Source: BM003 sp963783695 (lineage in GTDB: Bacteria; Pseudomonadota; Gammaproteobacteria; Steroidobacterales; BM003). Taken from it: a stretch of DNA of 64,000 nucleotides. The notes below the pieces were generated by a model, which made no database searches, was not told where the DNA came from, and saw only the letters and a list, made by a program, of their open reading frames with translations. The stretch's first letter is position 1. Each line of letters opens with the position of its first letter. A program made the translations under genes and the position numbers. Below are positions 8,735-16,897 of the stretch, piece by piece. The DNA lies in NCBI GenBank assembly GCA_963783695.1, contig CAWAOM010000003.1, forward strand, positions 372,001 to 436,000, given 5' to 3'.

Positions 8735-9325
8735 ATGACCGCTGAGGTTGACACCAGTAGACGTCATTTCCTGACCGTGACCACGGCCGTAACCGGTGCG
8801 GTCGGGGTAGGGTTTGCCGCGACCCCTTTTCTTGCGTCATGGAAACCGAGCGCGCGGGCGCAGGCGCTCGGCGCCCCGGTTGAAATTGACATAAGCAAGC
8901 TCGATGCGGGCGCGATGGCCCGGGTTAAATGGCGTGGCAAGGCGGTGTGGGTGCTGCATCGGACGCCGGAGATGCTGGCGACGCTACCGGCAGTCGAGGG
9001 CGAGTTGCGTGATCCTGAATCAATCGAGCCGCAACAGCCGGACTATGCCGCCAACGAATATCGGTCCGTTCGTCCTGAGATTCTGGTGGTTGTTGGTAAC
9101 TGCACTCATCTGGGTTGCGCGCCAATCGAGCGATTCGATATCGCCCCCGAGGACCTCGGCCCGGACTGGCGCGGCGGATTTTACTGCCCCTGCCATGGTT
9201 CGAAGTTCGACCTCGCAGGGCGGGTTTTTCGAGGTGTGCCGGCGCCATTGAATCTGGCGGTGCCGCCGTACCGGTTTCTCAACGAGAACTCGATTCTCAT
9301 TGGCGATGACACGGGAGTGGCCTGA
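8735..9325 (+). CDS. petA: Ubiquinol-cytochrome c reductase Rieske iron-sulfur subunit
   Basis: [2Fe-2S] subunit of cytochrome bc1 (complex III), passing electrons from ubiquinol to cytochrome c1. 196 residues. A twin-arginine type N-terminus (SRRHFL, residues 8-13) leads into the membrane anchor, as Rieske proteins are Tat-inserted. The cluster ligands are in CTHLGC and CPCHGS, with the glycine-rich SKFDLAGRVFRGVPAP region after them. GGAGA precedes the ATG. petB starts at the stop (TGATG overlap), so petABC is an operon. Confidence 0.97.
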   Translation: MTAEVDTSRRHFLTVTTAVTGAVGVGFAATPFLASWKPSARAQALGAPVEIDISKLDAGAMARVKWRGKAVWVLHRTPEMLATLPAVEGELRDPESIEPQQPDYAANEYRSVRPEILVVVGNCTHLGCAPIERFDIAPEDLGPDWRGGFYCPCHGSKFDLAGRVFRGVPAPLNLAVPPYRFLNENSILIGDDTGVA

Positions 9326-10584
9326 TGAGCAGTACCCCTCGTGATGCGCTGCCGGGCGGTAGCAAAATGAGTGCCCTCAGTGACTGGGTGAACGCACGCT
9401 TCCCGCTGAAGAAGATGTGGGACGAGCATGCCGCGCAGTATTACGCGCCCAAGAATTTCAACGTCTGGTATGTGTTTGGTGTGTTGTCGATGGTCGTGCT
9501 GGTGATCCAGTTGCTGACCGGACTGTTCCTGACGATGAATTACAAACCCTCGGCGGCGGAAGCGTTTGCGTCGGTTGAGTACATCATGCGCGACGTCGAA
9601 TGGGGCTGGTTGATCCGGTATATGCATTCGACCGGCGCCTCGGCATTTTTCGTCGTGGTCTATTTGCACATGTTCAGAGCCATGCTGTATGGCTCATATC
9701 GCAAACCGCGCGAACTGGTATGGATCATCGGCATGTTGATCTATCTTGCGCTAATGGCCGAGGCATTCTTCGGTTATCTGTTGCCATGGGGCCAGATGTC
9801 GTACTGGGGCGCGCAGGTGATCGTGTCGCTGTTCGGCGCGATTCCGGGGATCGGTGAAAGCCTGGTCGAATGGATCCGCGGAGATTTCTACATTTCCGAC
9901 ATTACGCTCAACCGGTTCTTCGCATTGCATGTGATTGCGTTGCCGCTGGTGTTGCTCGGGCTGGTTGTCGCCCATATTCTCGCGTTGCACGAGGTGGGTT
10001 CCAACAATCCCGACGGGGTTGAGATCAAGGACACCAAGGGACCCGATGGCAAGCCGCTGGATGGCATTCCTTTCCATCCGTATTACACGGTGAAAGACCT
10101 CGTCGCCATTGTGATTTTCCTGATGGCGTTTGCCGCGGTGATGTTCTTCGCGCCCGAGATGGGCGGATATTTTCTCGAACACGCTAACTTTGAGCCGGCC
10201 AACGCACTGAAGACTCCCGAGCATATTGCGCCGGTATGGTACTTCACGCCGTTTTACGCAATTCTCCGAGCTGTGCCGGACAAGCTGATGGGCGTGATAC
10301 TGATGGGTCTGGCGATCGCGCTGTTCTTTTTACTGCCGTGGCTCGATCGTTCGCCGGTCAGGTCGATTCGCTATCGTGGCTGGATTTACAAATTTGCGCT
10401 GGCGTTTTTCGCGGTCTGTTTTGTCGGGCTCGGCTACATTGGCGTCAAGCCTGCAGTCGGTATCTATCCGTTGCTTGGCCGCATTTTTACGGTCGGATAT
10501 TTTGCGTTCTTCCTGCTGATGCCGTTTTACACGAGGATCGACAAGACCAAACCGGTGCCGGATCGGGTGACCTATCATGACTAG
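9325..10584 (+). CDS. petB: Cytochrome b subunit of the bc1 complex
   Basis: Membrane cytochrome b carrying the two b hemes and the Qo/Qi sites. 419 residues with eight or more hydrophobic segments. Heme-ligating His pairs lie in the second and fourth helices (RYMHSTGASAFFVVVYLHMFR; RFFALHVIALPLVLLGLVVAHI). The Qo-site PEWY-type motif appears as PVWY (APVWYFTPFYAILRA), a variant seen in some proteobacterial cytochromes b. Its stop overlaps the petC start by 8 bp. Confidence 0.97.
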   Translation: MSSTPRDALPGGSKMSALSDWVNARFPLKKMWDEHAAQYYAPKNFNVWYVFGVLSMVVLVIQLLTGLFLTMNYKPSAAEAFASVEYIMRDVEWGWLIRYMHSTGASAFFVVVYLHMFRAMLYGSYRKPRELVWIIGMLIYLALMAEAFFGYLLPWGQMSYWGAQVIVSLFGAIPGIGESLVEWIRGDFYISDITLNRFFALHVIALPLVLLGLVVAHILALHEVGSNNPDGVEIKDTKGPDGKPLDGIPFHPYYTVKDLVAIVIFLMAFAAVMFFAPEMGGYFLEHANFEPANALKTPEHIAPVWYFTPFYAILRAVPDKLMGVILMGLAIALFFLLPWLDRSPVRSIRYRGWIYKFALAFFAVCFVGLGYIGVKPAVGIYPLLGRIFTVGYFAFFLLMPFYTRIDKTKPVPDRVTYHD

Positions 10585-11308
10585 ACCCCTAATAGCCCTT
10601 CTGTTCCTGGCCGGACTGCCCGGTTTCGCGGCCGCCGCCGGTGGCGGCGCCGCGCTCGAGAGCGCCAACATCAATCTGTCCAACCAGGCATCGTTGCAGC
10701 GCGGTGCGCGTAATTTCGTCAATTACTGCATGGGTTGCCATTCAGCCCAGTATGTCCGTTATAACCGGCTGGCCGAGGACATCGGTCTCAGCGAAGCCCA
10801 GATGGTCACGAACCTGATGTGGTCTGCCGAGAAACCGCATGAGACCATGGAAATTGCGATGCCCGGCAGTGATGCCGAGCGCTGGTTCGGGGTTACTCCG
10901 CCGGATTTGTCGCTGGTCGCCAGGGCCCGTGGCAAGGACTATCTGTACACCTTTTTAAAGGGCTTTTACGTTGACGAGAGCCGTCCCGCGGGAGTGAACA
11001 ACGTCGCGTTGCCGGGTGCGTCGATGCCGCATGTCCTGTGGCAGTTACAGGGGCTGCGACGCGCGCTGCACGAGACCGATGCGGGCGGGCATGAGGTAAT
11101 CTCGGGGTACGAAACGGTGCTGGAGGGTCAGTTGACCGAAGAAGAGTACGATTCATTTGTGCTCGATCTGGTCAATTTTCTGGTCTACATCGCCGAGCCG
11201 GTCAAGCTCGAGAGAGAGCGGCTGGGTGTCTGGGTGTTGTTTTTCCTGCTGGTACTGCTGCTGCTGTCGTATTTGCTCAAGCAGGAGTACTGGAAGGACG
11301 TTCACTGA
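10577..11308 (+). CDS. petC: Cytochrome c1 subunit of the bc1 complex
   Basis: Periplasmic c-type cytochrome that accepts electrons from the Rieske protein. 243 residues: Sec signal peptide (about 1-20, ending AAA), one heme c site C51-M-G-C54-H55, a likely Met ligand in PGASMPHVLW, and a C-terminal anchor (LGVWVLFFLLVLLLLSYLL) with a short positively charged tail. Single cytochrome c1, not a cytochrome b fusion. sspA follows after a 57-bp gap that holds a strong hairpin. Confidence 0.97.
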   Translation: MTRPLIALLFLAGLPGFAAAAGGGAALESANINLSNQASLQRGARNFVNYCMGCHSAQYVRYNRLAEDIGLSEAQMVTNLMWSAEKPHETMEIAMPGSDAERWFGVTPPDLSLVARARGKDYLYTFLKGFYVDESRPAGVNNVALPGASMPHVLWQLQGLRRALHETDAGGHEVISGYETVLEGQLTEEEYDSFVLDLVNFLVYIAEPVKLERERLGVWVLFFLLVLLLLSYLLKQEYWKDVH

Positions 11309-11320
11309 CGAGAATTTCGC

Positions 11321-11357
11321 GCCAGGCCCCGGTTGATGTACACGGATCGGGCCTGGC
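11321..11357 (+). promoter_or_regulatory. Hairpin between petC and sspA
   Basis: GCCAGGCCC (11321-11329) pairs perfectly with GGGCCTGGC (11349-11357) around a 19-nt loop. There is no T-tract after it, so it is not a standard terminator. The right arm ends 8 nt before the sspA ATG and covers the place of its ribosome binding site, for which no AG-rich sequence is visible. Confidence 0.55.
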
Positions 11358-11365
11358 ATTGATAC

Positions 11366-11998
11366 ATGATGTCGATAGCAGCAAACAGGCGTTCGGATAT
11401 GACCTTATTCTCCAATCCACTCTGCGCGCACAGCCACAGGGTGCGAATCGTGTTAGCCGAGAAGGGTATCAATATCGATATCGTTGATGTCGATGACGCC
11501 GATCTTCCCGAAGATCTGCTCGATTTGAACCCGTATAACAGCGTACCGACGCTGGTGGACCGTGATCTCGTTCTGTACGACTCACGGGTAATCGTCGAGT
11601 ACCTCGACGAGCGCTTCCCACACCCGCCGTTGATGCCCGTCGACCCGGTATCGCGGGCGCAATTCCGGCTGGCCCTGTATCGCATCGAGCGCGACTGGTA
11701 CTCGACTGCCGCCGAAATCGAGGCGGCGGGCGATAAGAAGCCAGCGCTGAAGGCGCGCAAGATACTCAAGGAAAGCGTCATTTCCAGCGCTGAGGTGTTC
11801 TCCGCGAAACCCTATTTCCTGAGCGACGAGTTTTCATTGGTCGACGCAACGATTGCACCCATATTGTGGCGCCTGCCTCGCTATGGCATTGAGCTGCCAG
11901 CCAGTGCAGAAGGCGTGCGCGGCTACATGGAGCGCATTTTCGCCCGCCGTTCGTTCCAGGCCAGTCTGACCGAACTGGAGCGGGAACTGCGTCAGTAG
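11366..11998 (+). CDS. sspA: Stringent starvation protein A (GST-fold RNA polymerase-associated)
   Basis: SspA binds RNA polymerase and alters transcription during starvation and acid stress. About 210 residues, glutathione-S-transferase fold: thioredoxin-like N-terminal domain (MTLFSNPLCAHSHRVRIVLAEKG), the NSVPTLVDRDLVLYDSRVI segment, YLDERFPHPPLMPV, and an all-helical C-terminal domain with PYFLSDEFSLVDATIAPILWRL. ATGs at 11366 and 11369 are both possible. sspB follows after 20 bp, the conserved sspAB operon downstream of petABC. Confidence 0.95.
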   Translation: MMSIAANRRSDMTLFSNPLCAHSHRVRIVLAEKGINIDIVDVDDADLPEDLLDLNPYNSVPTLVDRDLVLYDSRVIVEYLDERFPHPPLMPVDPVSRAQFRLALYRIERDWYSTAAEIEAAGDKKPALKARKILKESVISSAEVFSAKPYFLSDEFSLVDATIAPILWRLPRYGIELPASAEGVRGYMERIFARRSFQASLTELERELRQ

Positions 11999-12018
11999 AC
12001 CGGCGCCGGAGGGGCAGC

Positions 12019-12435
12019 GTGTCAGGTTCCGAATCCACTTCTCGCAGGCCCTATCTTGTGCGGGCGATGCATGAGTGGATCAGCGACAATCTGCAAACGC
12101 CTCACCTGATCGTGGATGCGACCTTTGCCGGTGTGGATGTCCCGCCGCAATACGTCAAAGATGGCAAGATCGTGCTGAATATCAGCCATTCAGCTACTCA
12201 GGACCTGCATCTGGGAAACGACGCCGTCGGCTTCAGGGCCCGCTTCGGCGGCGCGCCCATGATCGTTACCGTCCCAATCGCGGCGGTCCTCGGCATCTAC
12301 TCCCGAGAATCGGGCGATGGCATGTTGTTCGGGGGCGACGAAAACAGCGAGCCGGACCCGGATAACCCGTCGCCGCCGGAGGATAATGAGCGATCCTCCG
12401 GTGCCAGGCGGGCGCATCTTAAAGTCGTCAAGTAG
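12019..12435 (+). CDS. sspB: ClpXP adaptor SspB
   Basis: SspB binds ssrA-tagged peptides and delivers them to ClpXP. 138 residues: a Sm-like substrate-binding domain (about 1-110; RPYLVRAMHEWISDN, APMIVTVPIAAVLGIYSRESGDGM), an acidic disordered linker, and the C-terminal ClpX-binding tail HLKVVK. GTG start, with GGAGGGG about 6 nt upstream. The last 8 bp overlap the convergent isomerase gene. Confidence 0.95.
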   Translation: MSGSESTSRRPYLVRAMHEWISDNLQTPHLIVDATFAGVDVPPQYVKDGKIVLNISHSATQDLHLGNDAVGFRARFGGAPMIVTVPIAAVLGIYSRESGDGMLFGGDENSEPDPDNPSPPEDNERSSGARRAHLKVVK

Positions 12436-13024
12436 GCGCTGAACCTGCGGCGGAGGCGGCATCTAACGTCGCGCACAGGGCGTGCACGATGAAAAGGTGA
12501 ACTTCCTGGATCCGCGCCGTATTGTTCCCCGGGACCCGGATTTCGCAGCCGCCCGCGGCGCAGGCCTGTCCGATTGCACCGCCGTCGCGGCCACTCAGTG
12601 CGACGACTTCGATGTTCCGGCTTTGTGCTGCCTTGACCGCAGCAAGCAGGTTGGTCGACTCGCCGGAGGTCGTGATGACAATCAGAACGTCGCCATTCTG
12701 ACCAATCGCTTCGACCTGGCGGGCAAAAACCTGTTCGAAGCCGCTGTCATTGGCAATCGAGGTCAGGGCGGATGTGTCGGTGGTCAGCGCGATTGCCGCG
12801 AGCCCCGGCCGCTGCGTTTCGAACCGGTTTACCAGTTCCGCTGCCATATGCTGCGCATCGGCTGCGGAGCCGCCATTACCGCAAATCAGAAGCTTGTTGC
12901 CGCGCTCGAGGCAGGCGCTGAGCCGGGCGGACGCCGCCGCAATTGCGGGCGCCAGCGCAATCGATCTGCGCTTGAGTTCTATACTCTGCTCGAACAGGGT
13001 AACGATGCGTTCGGTGGTTTCCAT
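12428..13024 (-). CDS. SIS-domain protein, GmhA/DiaA family (probable phosphoheptose isomerase)
   Basis: 198 residues, one SIS domain. Two roles are known in this family: GmhA makes heptose precursors for LPS core, and DiaA promotes DnaA assembly. The location next to yraN-lpoA-rsmI is the diaA locus of E. coli. However, residues corresponding to the GmhA catalytic set remain: H59 and E63 (AQHMAAELVNRFE), Q173 and H181 (RIQEVHLFIVHAL). From memory, E. coli DiaA has lost the Glu and last His. I therefore favour an active isomerase. ATG 13024 has GAGAGG upstream. Confidence 0.85.
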   Translation of the reverse strand: METTERIVTLFEQSIELKRRSIALAPAIAAASARLSACLERGNKLLICGNGGSAADAQHMAAELVNRFETQRPGLAAIALTTDTSALTSIANDSGFEQVFARQVEAIGQNGDVLIVITTSGESTNLLAAVKAAQSRNIEVVALSGRDGGAIGQACAAGGCEIRVPGNNTARIQEVHLFIVHALCATLDAASAAGSAPT

Positions 13025-13034
13025 CGCTAACCTC

Positions 13035-13403
13035 TCATTCGGCAAGAAACGCGTTGCGAATCCACGCCAGTTCCGGCGATCCGGGGTCGCCCGAGATGGC
13101 AACGACGTCAAAGCGAATCGGCTGGTCCGCAAGGACAGGCCGGGTAGCCAGCAGGTGCCGCGTGGCACGGATCAGCCGACGTTGTTTCGCGCCATCGACA
13201 GTGTCACGCGGATCCACGAAGTCGCGCGACGAACGCGAACGCACCTCGACAATAACAACGGTGTCGCCATCGCGCATGATCAGATCGAGCTCGCCCCCGC
13301 GGCAGCGCCAATTGCGCGCGAGCGGCTTTAACCCAGCGCGGCACAAGTACGCCTCCGCGGCGGTCTCAGCCTGTTGTCCACGGTGCTGTCGCTCCGCGCT
13401 CAA
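13035..13403 (-). CDS. yraN: YraN/UPF0102 family endonuclease-like protein
   Basis: 122 residues with the UPF0102 restriction-endonuclease-like fold: GQQAETAAEAYLCRAG, the PD-(D/E)xK-like GGELDLIMRD...IVEVR segment, and a basic C-terminal half. The biochemical role of YraN is not settled. Its ATG overlaps the lpoA stop by 4 bp, giving the conserved lpoA-yraN pair. Confidence 0.93.
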   Translation of the reverse strand: MSAERQHRGQQAETAAEAYLCRAGLKPLARNWRCRGGELDLIMRDGDTVVIVEVRSRSSRDFVDPRDTVDGAKQRRLIRATRHLLATRPVLADQPIRFDVVAISGDPGSPELAWIRNAFLAE

Positions 13404-15274
13404 TGCGAGTGCGCCGCCAGTGGGGGCACCGCAAGCATCTCGGCGTCGGGCAGTAATTCAGGCTCGCCACCGGACATCCTCGCCCACTCGAGGCGCCGTT
13501 TGACTACCCCATAGGCATCGACGCTGAGGAACCCGGTACGCCCGGCGATGGCGCCGTCCGTGGGGCTGCCGCCATACAGTGCGGCAACGAGGCTGTAGGC
13601 ATCCAGGCCGAGCGCGAACAGGCGCGATTGCAACGGGCTGCGGTTTGGCCAGGTCGCCTCGAGCTGATCCTGCAAAAGCACGCTCGACGGGTCAGGTGCA
13701 ATCACCCATGGCATGTCCGGAAACATCACCCCCTCGAGGTCGCCATTGTCGCGGGCGCCGGGCTCGTAGATGTCGGAGGTTGCATAAACAGGCAAATCCG
13801 CAGCGAAATGGAAATTCAGTTCCGGACGCAGAATACGTCCTTGCTGAGGTCGCGCAGCGACGAAGATGAACTGTGCGTCCTGTCTGCGGCGCGGTTCGAA
13901 CTCGAGCTGGCTACCGAAGGCCCGGGTTAGTTGTTGTCGTCTCGCTTCGCTGGAGTCGAGGTGCAGCAAAGCGGTAATGGTGGCGCCGTGGTCCTGTGCC
14001 TGATCGTCATACCGACGGTATTCCAGCAACTGGCCGCCCTGGCCGCGCAGGCGGTTGGCAAAGGCCGCCAGTAAGCGGTCGCCCCAGCTGCTCGCCGGAA
14101 CGAGCGCGACGCCGCGGTAGAGGCCGTCGGCGAGGATCCGGTCGGCGGCCGCTTCGGCCTCGTCTTCCGGCGACAACGCAAACTGGAAAAAACCAGCCGG
14201 TGGTGTGGTTTCCGGGCCCAGTCGATTGAGCGCCAGCACTGTCACTGTGCCGTCGCTTGTTCCGGCTACCTCCTGGACGGCATTTTTCAGCAGGGGTCCG
14301 ACCACGACTTCCGCGCCGTCGCCGACCGCGCGATCAAATGCGGGCATAGCGCCCATCGCGGCAATGTCATAGACCCGCACGGAGGGGCTGGGGCCGCGGC
14401 CCTTACGTTCGTAGAACGCGGCGAAGAATCCGTCACGAACCGCCTCGCCGAGCGCGGCCTGGCGCCCGCTGGTCGGGACGAGCAATGCCACTCGTGGCGG
14501 AAACACGCCACTCGAGCGATGCTGGGCAAGCAGTCCCGGGACTATTTCCGCATTGGCGGGGTGATTCGGAAATTCCTGCTGCCACTCACGTAGTTGCGCA
14601 ATGATCAAAAATGAACTGCTGGCGGCGCGATCAGTGCGCTGCGCCAGATCCAGCCAGCCGTTGGTCACCGGGTTGTCGGTGGCGGCGGGCGCGGCGCCGA
14701 ATTTCTCCAGGCCGGTCCAGATGCGGCGGTGGTTATCGGCAATTTGTTGCGGGTTATTCAGCCAGGTTTCGCGTTCGACCAGCGCGGTGACCGCCGCGAC
14801 GCTGTTTCCGGTGCGAAAGCTGGCCTCGGCGCGCACCAGGAAGTAATCGGGTGTCAGTGCGGCCGGGCCGGTGCCAGGTGCCTCATCGAGCAGGCGCAGT
14901 GCCTTTTTCGGGTCGCCTTCATCCAGTGCGAGACTGGCGGAGACCAGGCTCCACAAAAACAGATCGTCCGCTTGCATCGGGCCCTCAACCTCATCGACCC
15001 GCTGCCGTGCCCGGGTTGGCTGCCCCGCCTTGATCCAGGATCGGGCGGCGAGCAAACGGTAGTGATCGGCGCGCGCGCCGCTCGCAGCAGCGGCAAGTTC
15101 TTCATACGCCTGGGCCGCGCTGGCGTGTTGTCCGCTGCGTTCCAGCTGCTCGGCGCGAGTCAGGGTATCGTCCTGCATCATGCTGCTGCCGGTCTCACAG
15201 GCGGCAAGAATAAAGCCGAGCGCGGCAACCAGCATGAGCTGCGCGGTCGATCGCAGTCGGTGGCGGTGGTTCAT
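13400..15274 (-). CDS. lpoA: Penicillin-binding protein activator LpoA (LppC family lipoprotein)
   Basis: Outer-membrane lipoprotein that spans the periplasm and activates PBP1a. 624 residues (E. coli 678). Signal peptide II with lipobox L23-A-A-C26. An N-terminal TPR-like helical half (about 30-270) is followed by an LppC domain with a periplasmic-binding-protein fold (PRVALLVPTSGRQAALGEAVRDGFFAAFYE onward; shown here as positions about 290-600). The frame stays open upstream, but ATG 15274 has GGAGGAG and gives a proper signal peptide. Divergent from rsmI across 142 bp. Confidence 0.93.
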   Translation of the reverse strand: MNHRHRLRSTAQLMLVAALGFILAACETGSSMMQDDTLTRAEQLERSGQHASAAQAYEELAAAASGARADHYRLLAARSWIKAGQPTRARQRVDEVEGPMQADDLFLWSLVSASLALDEGDPKKALRLLDEAPGTGPAALTPDYFLVRAEASFRTGNSVAAVTALVERETWLNNPQQIADNHRRIWTGLEKFGAAPAATDNPVTNGWLDLAQRTDRAASSSFLIIAQLREWQQEFPNHPANAEIVPGLLAQHRSSGVFPPRVALLVPTSGRQAALGEAVRDGFFAAFYERKGRGPSPSVRVYDIAAMGAMPAFDRAVGDGAEVVVGPLLKNAVQEVAGTSDGTVTVLALNRLGPETTPPAGFFQFALSPEDEAEAAADRILADGLYRGVALVPASSWGDRLLAAFANRLRGQGGQLLEYRRYDDQAQDHGATITALLHLDSSEARRQQLTRAFGSQLEFEPRRRQDAQFIFVAARPQQGRILRPELNFHFAADLPVYATSDIYEPGARDNGDLEGVMFPDMPWVIAPDPSSVLLQDQLEATWPNRSPLQSRLFALGLDAYSLVAALYGGSPTDGAIAGRTGFLSVDAYGVVKRRLEWARMSGGEPELLPDAEMLAVPPLAAHSH

Positions 15275-15416
15275 CAATCTCGCTCCTCCGTGATGGCGTT
15301 GCAGCCGGCCGGTATCCTGATCACATCGTTTTTGGTGTTCCGGTGCAATGGTTATTTGTCCTGCAGTTTGCTGCAATAGCGAATCGCACCCGGTCTTAAA
15401 TTGAGCGAGCATTATA

Positions 15417-16268
15417 GTGTCTGACACATCTGGCATGTTGTATGTCGTTGCCACGCCCATCGGCAATCTCGACGATCTCAGTCCGCGTGCCGCTGCAGCG
15501 TTGACCGGGGCCGACCTGGTGCTTGCCGAGGATACCCGGCATAGCGGGCGTCTGCTGCGACGGCTTGGAGCGCAAGGCGCTGTATTGTCGCTGCACGAGC
15601 ACAACGAGGCGCAGCGGGTGGACGAAGTGCTGCAACGGCTGCAGCAGGGCCAGACGATCGCGCTCATTTCCGATGCCGGTACGCCGCTGGTCAGCGACCC
15701 GGGGTTCCGCCTCGTTCGCGCGGTAGCCGATGCGGGCTGCAGGCTGGTACCGGTTCCCGGTGCGTGTGCGGCGATTGCTGCGCTGTCGATTGCCGGCCTG
15801 CCATCCGACAGATTCGCCTTCGAGGGGTTTGTCGCAAAGCGGGCCGCGGCCCGCCGCGAGCGCCTGCAGCGGCTTGCGACAGACGAGCGCACCCTGATCT
15901 TCTACGAAGCGCCGCATCGCATAGCCGCATTTCTGCAGGAATTGTCCGCCGCATTCGGTGGCGATCGCCGCGGATTCGTTGGCCGTGAACTGACCAAGCT
16001 GCACGAAACCGTCTATCGCGGCACGCTGGACCAGTTGAGCGCGCTGGCGCAAGGTGACCCGAATTTCTGCCGTGGCGAGATCGTTGTGGTCGTTGCCGGC
16101 GCGGCAGCGGCGCCCACGGCTGACCAGGCGGAGCTCGATGCGATGCTCGTAGTTTTGCTCGAGGAAATGCCGGCACGGCAGGCGGCTCGGGTCGCGGCGC
16201 GGTTGCTCGGGGTGGGCCGCAACGAGGCTTATCGGCGCATGTTGGAACTCGGCGCCAACAAAGCTTGA
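15417..16268 (+). CDS. rsmI: 16S rRNA (cytidine-1402-2'-O)-methyltransferase RsmI
   Basis: SAM-dependent methyltransferase that 2'-O-methylates C1402 in the 30S decoding centre. 283 residues. N-terminal tetrapyrrole-methylase fold with LYVVATPIGNLDDLSPRA (residues 7-24), AEDTRHSGRLL, ALISDAGTPLVSDPG and the P-rich VPVPGACAAI motif; a C-terminal helical domain ends with GVGRNEAYR. Starts at GTG 15417. The divergent lpoA gene is the usual neighbour. The stop codon overlaps the rnpB -35 box. Confidence 0.97.
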   Translation: MSDTSGMLYVVATPIGNLDDLSPRAAAALTGADLVLAEDTRHSGRLLRRLGAQGAVLSLHEHNEAQRVDEVLQRLQQGQTIALISDAGTPLVSDPGFRLVRAVADAGCRLVPVPGACAAIAALSIAGLPSDRFAFEGFVAKRAAARRERLQRLATDERTLIFYEAPHRIAAFLQELSAAFGGDRRGFVGRELTKLHETVYRGTLDQLSALAQGDPNFCRGEIVVVVAGAAAAPTADQAELDAMLVVLLEEMPARQAARVAARLLGVGRNEAYRRMLELGANKA

Positions 16269-16293
16269 GTCGCGGCTCGCATGGCCCTATCGT
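16265..16293 (+). promoter_or_regulatory. rnpB promoter
   Basis: TTGAGT (16265-16270) and TATCGT (16288-16293) are spaced by 17 bp. A start 7-8 bp after the -10 falls at 16300-16301, exactly where the RNase P RNA helix P1 begins. The -35 overlaps the rsmI stop codon. Confidence 0.7.
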
Positions 16294-16300
16294 AGGCGGC

Positions 16301-16659
16301 GGAGACGGCCAGACAGTCGCTGCGGCATAGCCGTGGAGGAAAGTCCGGGCTCCATAGGGCAGGGTGCCAGGTAACGCCTGGGGGGCGCGAGCCTACGGAA
16401 AGTGCCACAGAAAACATACCGCCTAAGCGCTGTGGCGCCGGCAAGGGTGAAAAGGTGCGGTAAGAGCGCACCGCGCGGGTGGCAACACGCCGCGGCATGG
16501 TAAACCCCACCCGGAGCAAGACCAAATAGGGGAACCCGCGGCCTTGTGCCGTTGCGTGCTGCCCGCACGTGTTCCCGGGTAGGTCGCTCGAGGCGCGCGG
16601 TGACGCGTGGTCCAGATGAATGGCTGTTCAAGACAGAACCCGGCTTATCGGCCGTCTCC
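16301..16659 (+). ncRNA. rnpB: RNase P RNA (M1 RNA), bacterial type A
   Basis: Catalytic RNA that matures tRNA 5' ends. About 359 nt. The ends pair as P1: GGAGACGGCC (16301-16310) with GGCCGTCTCC (16650-16659), followed directly by TTTTTT for termination. Conserved landmarks are CCAGACAGTCGC at the 5' end, GGAGGAAAGTCCGGGCTCC, the CR-I region with GAGGAAAG, ACAGAAA near 16407, GGTAAGAGCGCACC, GGTAAACCCC, and AGATGAATGGCTGTTCAAGACAGAACCCGGCTTATCGG in parts at the 3' end (described by position 16615-16650). It lies between rsmI and mraZ, as in Pseudomonas. Confidence 0.97.
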
Positions 16660-16731
16660 TTTTTTATCCCCTTTTCCTAATGTGCTTCGATAAGAAGGTC
16701 CCTTAAGTGGCTGATTTAGGGGTCTTGACAT

Positions 16732-16769
16732 GACATAATGTCGCCAAATCGAGACACAGGAAACGTTTC
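16732..16769. promoter_or_regulatory. Two short palindromes upstream of the mraZ promoter
   Basis: GACATAATGTC (16732-16742) and GAAACGTTTC (16760-16769) are perfect inverted repeats in the 238-bp gap between rnpB and mraZ. A TTGACA (16725-16730) overlaps the first but has no good -10 at normal spacing. An AT-rich stretch (16786-16805) lies just before the mraZ -35 and may act as an UP element. Function unknown. Confidence 0.35.
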
Positions 16770-16808
16770 TAAGTCACTCTCAGATAAGTATTTTTTTCAC
16801 ATAATCAG

Positions 16809-16837
16809 TTGACGCGGCTGCGGAGGGTACCTATAGT
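16809..16837 (+). promoter_or_regulatory. Sigma-70 promoter of the dcw cluster (PmraZ)
   Basis: TTGACG (16809-16814) and TATAGT (16832-16837) with a 17-bp spacer form a near-consensus promoter. The predicted start near 16844 places the MraZ operator at the beginning of the transcript. Confidence 0.8.
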
Positions 16838-16845
16838 GTCGTGAA

Positions 16846-16870
16846 GTGGTAAAAAGTGGGATTTAATGGG
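16846..16870 (+). promoter_or_regulatory. MraZ operator (three direct repeats)
   Basis: GTGGT (16846-16850), GTGGG (16856-16860) and ATGGG (16866-16870) are separated by 5-bp spacers, a 10-bp period. MraZ is known to bind TGGG-type repeats with this spacing in its own promoter, so autorepression of the dcw operon is expected. The repeats lie just after the predicted transcription start. Confidence 0.8.
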
Positions 16871-16897
16871 GGAATATGCTCTCCCAAGGACCAACCC

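Noticed and set aside
13400..15892. An 830-residue version of lpoA starting at 15892
   Set aside because: The extension runs antisense through rsmI; ATG 15274 has a strong ribosome site and a correct lipoprotein signal.
16732..16742. GACATAATGTC as a LexA (SOS) box
   Set aside because: It does not match CTGT-N8-ACAG.
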